Source of the DNA: Sphagnum magellanicum
Taxonomy: Eukaryota; Streptophyta; Sphagnopsida; Sphagnales; Sphagnaceae
Direction of reading: 5' to 3'
Length of the DNA stretch: 64,000 bases
Assembly (NCBI GenBank): GCA_021904315.1
Contig: CM038920.1
Location: 11,532,001-11,596,000, forward strand
The notes beneath the pieces are model-generated. The model made no database searches. It was given only the letters and a program-made list of their open reading frames with translations, and was not told the DNA's origin. Shown piece by piece: positions 49,018-61,150 of this stretch. The translations under genes and the position numbers were made by a program. Position 1 is the stretch's first letter, and every line of letters begins with the position of its first letter.

Positions 49018-52000
49018 ATGGACTTGTTAAGCTGCTGCCGAAGTGCCTACCCGCGTCCTTCAGGAGCATGTCCAATCTTGAAGCACCACCTGTCCGTGCG
49101 GGCGCCTACAGCTCCGGTCCAGTTCTGTTGCAATGAAGGACGTGCCCGGCCCTCTTCAGCTGATGTCGTACTGCTGTTGTCTCAAAGGCATATGCAGATC
49201 TGCAAGCGATCGGATAGTTGCCGACGTTCGAGCCTGAAGCTACGATGTGAAGCTGCTTCCTCGGGAGGCGGAGTCGAAGGCAACAGCACTAGCAAAGTAG
49301 GCCCGCTGTCGAACCGCTCAAGTACGAGGAGTTTAGTAGAAGACTCGCTGATCGCAATTGCAAGAAGTGGACTCTCAGTTAAGAGCGCCGCCGGGATGGA
49401 TGCAACAACTGCTTCGGAGGGGGGCTCGGGGTCGAATGCATTTTCTTCTGTGAAGAAGATATCTTACAATAATGGCTCCTCTTCTGTCAGTTCACAAGAT
49501 GTTGCTGCTGCGCTATCGACTTCAAACGGGGCCGTGCAAAATGGTCCTTCTGTCGTCGGCGCATTCAGTACCTGTGTTGGTCCTGCTCTGGGTGTTGTAG
49601 GCACTACTCTGTATGGTGCTGCTGCTACAGCAGATCCAGCAACTGTTTCTAACGGATCCGCTAGTATTAATGGAACTGTTCGCAGTTCGTCGCAAGTGCT
49701 CACCAATGGAGCAGAAGCGCCAATATGGAATCCGAAATTCCAGCAGGTTTCAGTGCAGCGAGCAATTGAGAAAACCGACGAGGAGTTCTCTGATTTCAAA
49801 GCAGCGGAGTCTACACACTCATTGGGTTTCAGACCTGATGATGCGGAAGGCGATGGAGGTCGCCAGTCTGAGCGGAAAAATGGACTTGGAATCATCGAGT
49901 TTCTTAAGGGGAAGCAGCTTCTTGTTACTGGCGCAACTGGGTTCCTTGCTAAAGGTGGTTTTTCTTTCTAGGATTTCCACCTTAAATATTTTGCTTGTTT
50001 GAGTGTTTTTTTAGCACTCTGTATGGTGCTGCTACAGCAGATCCAGCAAACCTAAAACTGACTTCCATTTTGCTTGTTGCAATTGCAGTGCTGGTTGAGA
50101 AGATCTTAAGAGTGCAGCCCGATGTAAAGCAAATTTATCTCCTCATTCAACCTCAGGGAAATGCAACGGCTGATCAAAGGCTCCAAACCAAAGTAAGCCA
50201 GTGTCAAATTCTTGGCAAATTGAAGCAGCCAAAGCAGCAGATCTTAGCAGTTCCTAGTTGTTGTGGTGGTACATGTGTCCAGGCAGGACTAGCAACAATG
50301 TTCAATGGTTGATGGAGGGTGCGGAATGTATGATTTAGGGGAGTGTTGCCAGATCATGAGATGCCATTTGAGGATGCTGTCATTTACCACTGTTTCTTTA
50401 CTGTGAAACCTGAATCTCATGAGTGCTCATAGCATCTCCTACAGAGCTCTGAAGCTTGAAACTTGTTGTCAAGCTGTGTAACTAAGTCAAGGAAGTGATA
50501 ATGCAAGATCCACCAAGCGCAATCAATTGCAATGTTGTGTTGGATGTAATTAGGTCAATACATTTTTTGGAATGCGTATTTCCTCTTTTTGTCCATCTCT
50601 TTGCTTCTAACCTCCCATACAAAATTATTACCAGGTCATCAATTCTCCACTGTTCCAGGTGCTCAAAGCACAATGTGGAGGTCAAGATACATTTGAGTGT
50701 TTTGTGAAGAAGAAGCTCACTGCTGTATCTGGCACTATCTCGAATGATGACCTTGGTATGGATTCCGACTTGGCAGATGAACTTGCAAGTAAAGTGGATG
50801 TGATTGTAAATGCAGCTGCAACCACAGCATTTGATGAAAGGTAACCTTATAACTCCTATTCAATCTAGGAGGATTTGGACATATGAAACAGAGACAGGTT
50901 TAGGTTTCTGCCTGTCACGTGTTGTACCCATCAAGATCCTTCAATGCTTGATGAAATGAGAGACAGGCTGACAGCCCTACATGTGACTTGTCATTTCATT
51001 ATGTGGACAGATATGATGTTGCATTGAACATCAACACACTGGGCCCACAGAGACTACTCAATTTTGCCCACCGCTGCCCTAACCTCCAGCTCTTCATGCA
51101 TGTATCAACTGGTGAGTTTATTTCTACAAAATTTGCTGCAGTCCTTCAATGAACCTACCATGAGAGTATACCATTATTTTTTGGGTTCCTCAAGAGGAAT
51201 TACAATGAAGCAAATATCCATTCTAAGTAGAGTTTATGTACCATACATCAGTGTATTCTCTCAGTTTGAATTCAAAATGTACTCTTGTTTCCCATTTTAT
51301 GGGGAATGATTCTTAAGCTGCCAATCACATGCAACAGTTGTTACACTTCAGCAATCACATTCACCTGATGAATCTAAAAATCCATTGTTGGAGCAACACT
51401 GCTCTTCAAGAATCTGTGATTGTCATTGTTATGTTTCTTCTTAAGGTGATGTTTGAGTGACAAGACATTTATGCACAGAGCTCAATATTTGACCTGAAAC
51501 TGGCAACTGTTCATGCTCAGATCCTTCTCTTTGTTGTCTTGCAGCTTTTGTAAATGGACAAAGACAGGGGCTAACCCCAGAAATGCCATTCTATATGAAC
51601 AGGAGCATTGCTCAAGAAATGGGGTCAAATCCTCCAAATCTCAATGTATTGAGTGAGATTTCATTGGCTAAGACAAAACTTCAGGATCTGGAAGCTGAGG
51701 TTTACACTGGCAGCCATACAGTTGACCCTGCAAAAGAGCAGAGTGTAGAGAGGAAGATGCAGCAGCTGGGCATGAAACGGTGAGAAACAGATATTTATAT
51801 TTCAAAAGCTTGCAATATTCTTCAAAAACTTTCTGGTGACATTCAATTGTTTTGCATCAACCTGGGCACAAAGAAGTACAATTTCAGACTTGGTTTCCCC
51901 ATGTGAATTGAACTACTATAAATATAGAAGTAGGAACCTTCCTGGTGAAGGATGAGTTGTACATTTGCTATGTTTTGTACTGGAGTGCAGTTTCATTAAA

Positions 52001-54450
52001 CAAAGGGCCAGGGGAAGGAGGTGAGAGGGATGGGTAAGATTTCAAACAAATTTAGTCAACCATAAAAGTTATGGGTGCATTAAGGAAGGATCTAGGTTAC
52101 TGATCTCAGTTATCCTATTGGTCACAATAACAATATGAGTGATAAATTGGTTTCTTCCAGAGCACAGATGTTTGGCTGGCAAGACACATATGTGTTCACA
52201 AAAGCAATGGGAGAAATGTTGCTGCTGAGCTCTCAAAAGAACACTGTGCCTGTTGTGATTATACGGCCAAGTGTAGTGGAAAGCACTCTCGAGGACCCAT
52301 TTCCAGGCTGGATGGAAGGCATCCGGTAAGTTATCAGTATGCAGCAAACTTTCCTTGAGAGATGAACCACAACTACAGAGAAGCAACCCATGCTCTAAAG
52401 GAATTCTTGTGTCTATATCACTATTTGATGGTTCATTAGCCGACTTCAGAAATCAATCTCAAAGTGCAGCCTCGGATTAACTCAAGCAATCTAAAAACTG
52501 CACTGTAGTTATTATGCATATACTATCTGTTGAATCCATCTCCAGCAATATTCGCAAATTAATCTGGGAGTGATTATACGGTTGTATGGCCAATTAGCAT
52601 TATTTGATGGTGCTGGGTATTGATTGCTGTCCATTATATGACATTTAGAAAAGCTGCTGTGATGGCCGCAGGATGATGGACCCCATTGTACTTGCCTATG
52701 GGAAGGGGCAAATGACTGCATTCATTGCAGACCGTCAAGGAGTGCTGGATTTGGTTTGTACCTCAACTAGTACAAACACACCTTTAAATACAGTTGATGG
52801 AAGCAATTGAATGAACTCTGGAGATCATTTCTTCACTAATCCTAGGTGTCCTTGTAGCTGGTGACACATTTGTAGAATGGTCACATCCATGTACATTCCA
52901 AGTGAGGTTTAACTAATTCCCATTTTGAACTCACCAGGAAATTAGCAATTCAAATTTCATGCTTAATTTCACTAAACAAGTTTGCAGGGTTGACAATATG
53001 GCTCTGGGTCAGAGAGGTACGCCTAGAAGCAGACAGTAGCCTTACCCTATCTTTCCAGAAAACTCAGAAATTCCTATAAAACATCTACCTCTGAGCATAC
53101 CAATTTCACTCTCCTAGATCTCCTTTGAAAGGCAGCAGTCTGCACATTAGATGGGGAGATTTCTGTTGTGTGATTAGTGGTGATGTTGTCTACAGATTCC
53201 AGCTGATTTTGTTGTGAATGCAATGGTGGCTGCCATGGCAAAGCATGCCCATGGGAGTGGGATGCACATATATCAAGTGGCTTCATCTGCTGTGAATCCA
53301 TTGACCTTTACTACACTGTCAGATCTTGCTGTGGAATATTTCACCAAGGACCCAATGTTGGACAAAGATGGGAATCCCATTAAGCTCAAACGAATGACCT
53401 TTATCCCAAATATGCCTCTTTTCCTGGTCTACATGTTTTTGAAATATCAGTTGCCTGTCCAGGTATGTAGCATTCCTGTTGAAGACAACTTAGATTCAAT
53501 AGCCATTTTGCATCCATGAAAAATCAAGCTCTCTTTGCGTGGTTCTTCAGGTTTGCTCACCTCCATTTTGACACTGACTTCATCAGATGAATTTCCATCA
53601 AAGCTCATGAGTCATTGAGATCATCTGCTGCCCAGTTTTGTTCAAAATGTTGGAGTGGTTGAGGAAGCAGCTCTCATCAGATCATTGTAGGTTGAGATTT
53701 TGACTGATGTAGTGTCTTTTGCTGTGCATGCAGTTGTCCCAATTCTTGCCATGGTTAAACAGTGGGAGATTGACAGAGAAACGCAACCAGATTCTGCTCA
53801 AGACACTTGAGCAATTCAATCATCTGGCTACCATCTACAAGCCTTACACCTTTTACCGTGGAAGGTATTCCCAAGTCCTGTTCCATCTCTTCTTGGTAGA
53901 GAAATTATGATATGTGCCAGTCATACACACATCGATCTTTTAGAAACCTCTTCAGAAGATGTGTCATCTGGATGATAACTATGGTATCTTCAAAGACTAC
54001 AGATGTTCTAGCATCCATATGAAGTATTCCAATTGCAATGAGAGGTAAATTTTCTGGTCCTCAGGATACAACTGGAATTGGGGGATTGCTGAAAATTTGA
54101 TGGAATATTGATTGAGTCAGGAAAGGTCCCACCACATATGGAATGAGTGCTTCAGATTCTTATCTTCTTCAATAAAACAAATGAAAAATGAGAGCCAATT
54201 TCAGTAAGCTTCTCTTGAAGTTATGTAGCTTGCAAAAAATCTTCTGATGAGTTTTTGGTGGAATGAAACCTGCAGGTTTGAAGTGGGAAACACAGAAGCT
54301 TTAGGCCAAGAGTTATCAGCAGAGGAACGACTCGAATTTGGGTTCAACATACGCTCACTTGATTGGGCAGATTACTTGCCTAATGTCCATGTCCCTGGCT
54401 TGCGGAAGTATGTCTGCAGGGGGCGAGGATCAAGTGTTTTATTAAAGTAA
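49018..54450 (+). CDS. fatty acyl-CoA/ACP reductase, MALE STERILITY2 type
   Basis: Ten exons: 49018-49954, 50089-50192, 50635-50840, 51011-51111, 51545-51779, 52161-52325, 52672-52753, 53196-53462, 53734-53864 and 54276-54450. All junctions are GT-AG; the sum is 2403 nt, 800 aa, no internal stop. The enzyme reduces an activated fatty acid to a primary alcohol with NAD(P)H. The Rossmann nucleotide-binding motif TGATGF is at residues 304-309. The catalytic YxxxK is YVFTK at 538-542, the conserved IPADFVVNA begins at 611, and the FAR-C domain (FNHLATIYKPYTFYRG ... LDWADYLPNVHVPGL) fills about 690-800. MS2/FAR2 enzymes are plastidial and make fatty alcohols for sporopollenin, so a spore or pollen wall role is likely here. 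The 300-residue Ser/Gly/Ala-rich N-terminus is much longer than usual; its start may be a transit peptide. Confidence 0.93.
50014..50049 (+). repeat. copy of an exon-1 segment inside intron 1 of the reductase gene
   Basis: Intron positions 50014-50049 match exon 1 positions 49601-49642 perfectly, except for two 3-nt gaps in the intron copy. The copy follows a T-run and AG (about 50006-50014), so it looks like an exon behind a cryptic acceptor. Splicing there would add about a dozen codons and then a stop. Confidence 0.93.
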
Positions 54451-54461
54451 AAGGAGTCAGG

Positions 54462-54487
54462 CAGGAGGAGCAGCAGCAGCAGCAGCA
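54462..54487 (+). repeat. (AGC)n microsatellite in the reductase 3' UTR
   Basis: About eight AGC units lie just after the stop codon, similar to the AGC run inside the AP2/ERF gene. Confidence 0.9.
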
Positions 54488-54952
54488 GAGTTAGAAGAAA
54501 AAAGAACCAAATGGCAAGCAACTTCATCAGCAAGTAAACAGTTTCTGCATATAATTTTTCTTTTTGCCTCTTTTATTTAAAGTTCTGTGAATAGAAATTG
54601 TATCATCCTTTTCAGTAGTGTCTCTCTCTACGTCTAGTTCCTTGTTGCTTCAGCCACTACCTATTATTGAGGGGGCAGATAGTCTTACACCCTGTTGATC
54701 CACACACAGGCAGAGCAGCGACAGTGCTGTTTTGATAGTTGTAAGAGTATATAAGGGTGAAACTTGTCTTTGAATATTTTACAGTAGCAGCAGCCTGAGC
54801 TTTTGCCCCCATTCATTATTCTTGGTTCGAAGGTTTGTGCTATGGATACTACTGCGTGGCACTGGCCTTCACCCTAATTGTAAATGTCATAGCTAGGATT
54901 GATTATAAGGGCTCTTTCTTCACACCTCTCCCAGGTTTCACACATGCACACA

Positions 54953-54958
54953 AATAAA
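54953..54958 (+). terminator. possible polyadenylation signal of the reductase gene
   Basis: AATAAA about 500 bp after the stop codon. Plant signals are loose, so an earlier site is equally possible. Confidence 0.3.
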
Positions 54959-55837
54959 GCTAAGGGTGCTACTACAGGTGAGTTTAATTACTTGATACAT
55001 TTTTGCTTGCCTATATGCATAGGTGATTTTATCTATGGCAGAGAGGGGAAGGGAAGGGCACCAGAGAGATGAGAAGTCTCTATTATGCACAGCAGCAGGT
55101 ATGATGCATCGAATCCGAAAGAAGTAGAAAATTTCCTAAGAAAATTTGATAGATCGAAACACGGATGTACACCAGAGCTCAACACACATTGAGAGATCTC
55201 TCATGGGGATGTCTCACAGGTCCTAAGATCAATACACTACATACACCAGAAAGTTAAAAGGAGGGTCACAAGCCATGTTGGGTGGTTATTAAAAACAGGA
55301 ACAGATCCCTGGAAGTTATCAGGGCGGTTCTTAGGATCCATCACCATGGTTCTCAAAAATCAAATTTGGTTTCAATGTATAACCATGGTTCTCAGAATTT
55401 TGAAAAATCAAATAACCAGCCATTCCACCACCAGATGGTGTTGGGTCTTTTCATGAAAAGTTGATTTTTAAAGTTTTTGAAAGGACCAGAACTTGTGGGT
55501 TCTTTAGTTTTTTTCCGGAAACCCAAAACTGGCAATTTTCTGATTCTGAAATAATTTAAAACAGGAACCAGCTGTTCTTTGTAAATTCAAATAACCGCAC
55601 ACAGAGGGTGGTCACATGGTGCATAGGAACTTGGGAAGGTTCCAATCAAAAGTTGGAATGAAGGTGATTGTTCTCACATCTTGAGGAGGGTGTGGACTAC
55701 TACATAAACAAATGTCTTTTTATTTCTCTGTGTACTTTGAGGGATCTCTTCCTAGGGCATTTATGCCAAGAGGAGGAGATCATCCTATTTTCAAATGTTC
55801 CCATGTTCCCATAAAAAGACAGTCATTTATGTGCATG

Positions 55838-56028
55838 GAGGTTCCTGTACTCATAGGTTCTCCTGAGGTTTGGAACACGCTCAGGTGGCCCTCCCTCAGG
55901 AATGGGTTCTTGTACTCATGGGTTCTCCTGCGGTTTGGAACACCCTTCGGCTCACACCCTCAGGAGTGGGTTCCTATACTCATGGGTTCTCCTGAGGTGC
56001 CCTATACTCATGGGTTCCTTCCTCAGGA
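55838..56028. repeat. 64-bp tandem repeat, three copies
   Basis: Units at 55838-55901, 55902-55965 and 55966-56028 share 'ggttc', 'tactcatgggttctcctg' and end in 'ctcagga'. The third unit has a diverged middle. As 64 is not a multiple of three, the reading frame changes at each unit. Confidence 0.92.
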
Positions 56029-56927
56029 GCACCCATTTGTACAGGAACCTCCAACCTCTACTAAAACCAACAACTTAGTTGCAGGTGGTTAGCAAGTCTG
56101 TAAACTTGTCTACACATTATTCCATGAAAGTTGAGCACTACATTCATTGACCTCACATTGATCACTAGTTTCATGCTGAGAGACATTTTGCTGAATTTTT
56201 GGGTGCTCTGTCTGAGCAACTAGAAAGAGACAATGTGTTAAATTGTATGTCTTCATATACCAATCCAAGAAATGCAGAGTGATCTTACAAAGTACCATAA
56301 TATTCTAATGATGAGGGGTTGTTCCCAATGGTAGTGACTACAAACTTCCATTAGACTTTCAGGATGAATAGCCAAAGGTTCAAAGAGAGCCCAAGGAATC
56401 CTCCAGGAAGTCTGAGGGTAAAAAGATTTGATTAAGAGCTTGTTGATGATTAATCTATGCAACACCCAACAAGGTCAGGGAAGTGAAACATAATTTAGGC
56501 ACAAACAGATAAGGTATGAGAAAACATTGGCTTTGAAATTAATGTTTGTACACAGGTTTTGGTCCCCGGTCCTCGCAAGGAAACTTGACAGGTGCATCCT
56601 CTGGTTACAAGGGAAAGATGAAAGAACTTGTGGCGAGGACTTCCTTGTGAACTTCTATGAAGCCCCACCTTTGCATTTGAAGACACCTCACAGGCATATT
56701 TACCTCTTAGAGTACAATGGGCCCTCTTTTTATGATTCAAATTTCTGGATTTCTCACGCTCCTGACTTCCATAAAAATGAATCCAGACCACACACAATCT
56801 GTAGACTTTCAGATAATGGAATACCAATGCATTATGGTACCTACTTATTTTTAGGTCTACTAATTAGTTGCAAGGTGCATCTCAAAGTTCAATTTGTCTT
56901 TCTTTTTGTTTTTTTTTTGTTTTTTTT

Positions 56928-57298
56928 GTTGCAATGAGCCACTTTGATTGGCCCATCACAAATGTTTTTTTAGACTCCCCAAATAAAAGTTTGTAGTCCC
57001 AAAATAAAACTAGAATAATGCATCCCTTTCACCCACCTACATAGGTTGTGAGAGTTCAACTTAGTCATAGGTTATAGGATGAAGTTTAGTGCTATTGGGA
57101 ACATCTTGAGAATCACAGTAGGGACTTTGCAAACATGGTGAGAACACATTGAGAACTTGATGGGAACATCAATTTCCAAAAAATCCACCCTAGTTTCCCA
57201 TTCCATAATAATGAATACAAGACACAAAGTTCAATAGGTTAAGCACATAAGAACTAGGTTCATGAAAAAATGATTGGCCTAAAATAATTTTACTACCC
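56928..57298 (-). repeat. dispersed repeat family R1, inverted copy
   Basis: Reverse complement shows the R1 order: 'ttaggccaatcattttttcatg', then 'gttccca'/'gttctca' words, then the palindromic 'tgatgggccaatcaaagtggctcattgcaa'-type end as in copy 1. It is strongly diverged. Confidence 0.5.
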
Positions 57299-59029
57299 AT
57301 TGTCATATGTTCCATTGTTGATTATGGCCTTGTATTGCAACTGGAGTAGGAGGGATGTTATCATCAAAAGCACTGCATGGATATGTAACTTAGTTGACAT
57401 TTGGAACCATCTAGTTGTCATGGAAAAAATCTGCAATTTGCACGGGTGCTCCCTTTCTTTCATTAGTCATGAAATATTTGGAGTAGGATAGATCAAGTTG
57501 TTAGGGTTTCTTCAAAGGCATCTTGGGTACACATGTTCAAGACTTTTAATGTGGATGGGGGTGTCTACAAGCATATGGGGTTAATGCATTAATAAACCCC
57601 AAGATTTGATTAATGCACTTGTTTAATCTATAACAAGTAACAATGTAGTGTTAACTCATTGAATATCTTGTGCAACTTGTAATGTGCTATTGAGCTACAT
57701 GATGTGCAAGATTCCTTGAATTGAAAAGTTATGGAACATCCTTCAGGTGAAAGAAGAAGGGGGTTGAAATTTTATTGTTTTCAAAAGAGATAATTGCACT
57801 TAGTTTCTTTGAAGCAAGGTTGCTTCATAAACTACATACTTCTTTCCCATCCAACAAGATGGTTGTTGAGGAGGAGGCTTATGGAGTTTGCAAAAACAAT
57901 ACAGTCTCTAGTGTGACCAAGTTGCTTGGTGGTTGAGATCTTTACAAGATTGTGAAATCTTTAATAAGATCTTGAGATCTTAAATGAGATCTCAAACATC
58001 TCAAAATGAACATGTTGATATCAAACATTTGTGATGTTTTCTCCCTACTTGAGAGGTTTTGTAGTTTTGAACAACACAACCTTGTTTCCTGAAAAGAAAT
58101 AAGGATTTCCAATATCAAGGCTTGTGCCTTTGAGCTCATGGCCAAATCTTATTCTTTGCATTTGCAAAAGCATTTTTGTTGGCTAACAACCATTGATTTG
58201 AAAGCCTAGTTTGGATCTTGATGTGTGCCAAGTCCAAAGAAGCCATGGTTGCCAAAACATTGTTGTTGTAATCAAAGTTGAAATGAAGTATCTAATAAAA
58301 AAACTTAGTTGTAAAGGTGACGTGCCTTTCTAGGTGAACCTTCAAGTGAAAAGGCTTGCCTAGTCAAGGCCCAAATTAGGATCACTAGGAGGCAACCCTC
58401 ATGGCGGATTGGGTTACAAGTCTAAATGTTGGGTTGGGTTTGACTCCCAATTTGACATCATTCGTGACTTGTATCACTGCAAGGAGTGAGGGTTAGAAAA
58501 ATGACAATCGAGGAAATGTCTTTGGCATGCTAAATATTAAAAATAGACAAGTTTGTGGTTAGGCCATGAAACAAGAGATGGTAATCCCAAGCAATGAAAC
58601 TTTAAACAAATTGAAAATTCTACGGAGGGTTTTAATTTCACCTATCTAATGGTCGGGGTTAGCCCAAGGTTACAAAACATGGTGAATGCCAGAACTAACC
58701 AAGTGTGCGGCTTGCCATGTCTAGGTAGTTAAGGCATTTAATGGGGAATGTGGTTGAAATCGTGGATGTGAAGGCATTAAGGCAAATCCTAGTGCGAGAA
58801 GGGAATTAAGGTCAAGTAAGGGACTATTTGGGTTGATTATAATGAAAATTATTGGAATTATCCCATCAACCTTTGAAATGTCTAAAAATAAATACAATTT
58901 TTCCTCCATTGGGTCCTTCAAATTGTTTGTTGTAAGTTTTGTAAATATGCATTTCCACAAAAATCTATTGATGTTTGGGTGATCTTACTAGTTTTCAAAG
59001 TTGAAAAACACATACAACTTTATATGTAA

Positions 59030-59300
59030 AAAGGTACCCACAATCTTATCAAGGGTTATTTTAGCCTAGGCAAAAAATGGTGACATGTAGAGGTAGGACT
59101 CCACATTCTATTGAACTAATGAAATTATGTAGCATGCACATCTTTCAATTTTTATTCCATTGGGAATAGAGTTGAGGGTAGGGGAAAGGGGTTGGATTTT
59201 TATGATTTTGGTGTTCCTAATGTGGTCCCAATATGTTTTTACCATATTCCCAAAAAGTTCCCATCATATTTCACAAGTTGTTCACAACAATTGTTTTTTG
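59030..59300 (+). repeat. dispersed repeat family R1, fourth copy
   Basis: Contains 'agcctaggcaaaaaatggtgac', 'tagcatgcaca', a GT-rich stretch and the 'gttcctaatgtggtccca' series in the R1 order, without the palindromic end. Diverged. Confidence 0.5.
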
Positions 59301-59689
59301 GGTGGTGAAATTTCACCACTCGGCAAATAAAAAAATGGCAGTGCAAATCTTGTCGAATGTCAAGTGGTCCATTTGAATATCATGTGAAATCACAAAAGCA
59401 TAGTGGCTATTGATTTAGGAGTTCCAACATGGATCGACTATAACTATCACACCATGCATTAATTATCCAGTTACTATGTAATAATTGGATCAAGTTTATC
59501 CAAACAACTCAACAGTTAAAATAACTTCATTTTAACTAAAACATTACTAAAATATCTATATATTGTTTGATGTTCATTGTTTGGTACGCCTTTCAATCTG
59601 TTACAATATCCAGACATAATATAATCTTTTTTTACTTGTTTGCAATCCTTTCTTTTCACTTTGCTCAAGTTTTTTAGAATGGAGGACCT

Positions 59690-61150
59690 TGAAAGTTCAT
59701 AGGTTATGGGCCCACAATTTGGGTATGTAGACAAGTTCACCAAAAAAGATTTCATGTTTTGGAAATTCAAAATGGAAACCATGTTGAAGGTAAGAGACTT
59801 TTGGGGCTTCATTGACAAGAAGGGGACAAAACCAGAGGTGACAACAATTGTTGTTTTGGCTGCTTACAAGAAGAAGGAGAACTACGCATTGAACTTGATT
59901 GTTCAAAGTTTGTTAAACAGCTAATTGTTCACTATGTGAAGGAGTCCACTACGAAAGGCATTTGGGATGTTCTCTAAATCCAACACGTGGACAAGGACCT
60001 AACCAACAAGCTATATTTGACTCAAAAGTTCTTCAACTCACAAATGGCCTTGAGAGATCCCATGGAGGAGCATTTGAGCAAGTTGGGTGCCATCGCAAAA
60101 GAATTGGATGTTATCGGAATAGCCATTCCATAGGAGATAAAGGTAATAATGTTCCTAATGAGTTTGCCTCAAAGTTATGAATATTTGGTCAAATTTTTGG
60201 AGTTTCTAGAGTATTTTGATCCAGAAAAACTAACTTGGGAAACTGTGGTAACAAGATCATTGAATGAAGAACTAATGAGAATGGAAAAGAACAAGTCATT
60301 GGAAACTATGTTTAGTACTGAAATTACATTGTTATTTAAAAAGTCATCTGTCCAAAGACATAGAGATAAAAGTGAAAATGTTTGCAATTATTGTAAACAA
60401 AAAATGCATTGGGCAAGAGAATGTGAAAAGAGGAAAAATGAATATGCTAAAAGAAAAACTAAACTAATAAACACTATCGAGAGTAGCAATCAGGATGGTG
60501 AGGCTTTTATTTATGCATTGGCTACTTCTTGTGAAGCCAATGCTTGGTATGTGAACTTTGGAACATCTTCACACTTGTCGCATTACAAAAAGCAGTTCAA
60601 AACTTATGAGAGCATATCACCAGTAAAAATTTACATAAAAGACAACTCCACTCAAAACACCATTAGGAAAAGAAATATAGGAATCATGATGACAATGGGA
60701 GATACCACTATAAAGGGAGTGTTCATTGACATTTTACATATCCCTGGAATAACCAAAAAAAAACATTTTGTCAGTAAAGCAACATTTTTAAATCATGTTT
60801 TGAATTAAACATTAACATAATTGTGGTAAGAAATAATCAAAGGAAGGTAATAGGAAAAGGAGTGAGAGATAATAAACTTTACAAATTACATTGCAACACA
60901 AAATTGAATATAACAAAAAACATTAAGCATGTCACCATTTCTCAAGAGACCAGCAACATCGACCTTTGGCATCAAAGATTTAGACACCTAAATGCCAATA
61001 GCTTAAAAGTTCTATCAAAGAAGAAGTTAATTGAAGGATTATCCATCAACAATAAAGTAGAACTTTCTTTTTGCAATAGTTGTGTGCAATGTAAGTAACA
61101 CATAGCTAAATTTCCAAAGGAAAGAAGTTCACAAGCAACTTGACGCACTC
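59690..61150 (+). mobile_element. truncated Ty1/copia retrotransposon: gag, zinc knuckle, protease, pre-integrase
   Basis: Plus-strand gag text starts near 59706 (FTKKDFMFWKFKME) and shifts frame near 59914. It continues with LYLTQKFFNSQM and LSKLGAIAKELDVIG, crossing two stops, then stays open at 60149-60808. There a CCHC zinc knuckle (CNYCKQKMHWAREC, with Met in place of the usual Gly) is followed by the protease active-site region NAWYVNFGTSSHLS, where the catalytic Asp of the D-S/T-G motif reads Asn. After another frame slip comes the pre-integrase block with LWHQRFRHLN and CNSCVQCK ending in a stop. Similarity ends at about 61145. Integrase core, reverse transcriptase, RNase H and LTRs are missing, so it is a dead 5' fragment. 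Confidence 0.9.

Larger units (their letters stand above)
54960..59690. other. repeat-rich 3' flank, no gene recognised
   Basis: Holds a 'ggttct' repeat (about 55280-55620), a 64-bp tandem array, an inverted R1 copy (56.93-57.30 kb) and an R1 copy at 59.03 kb. Open frames of 126 codons (55712-56092) and 136 codons (56527-56937) are unrecognised; the first runs through the tandem array, and the second starts at a TTG. Confidence 0.5.

Noticed and set aside
49464..49895. 143-codon minus-strand frame opposite reductase exon 1
   Set aside because: Antisense shadow of a GC-rich exon; no independent features.
55712..56092. 126-codon plus-strand frame as a gene
   Set aside because: It runs through the 64-bp tandem array, whose period changes frame at each unit.
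56527..56937. 136-codon plus-strand frame as a gene
   Set aside because: Starts at TTG, ends in a homopolymer-encoded Phe/Leu tail and shows no domain.
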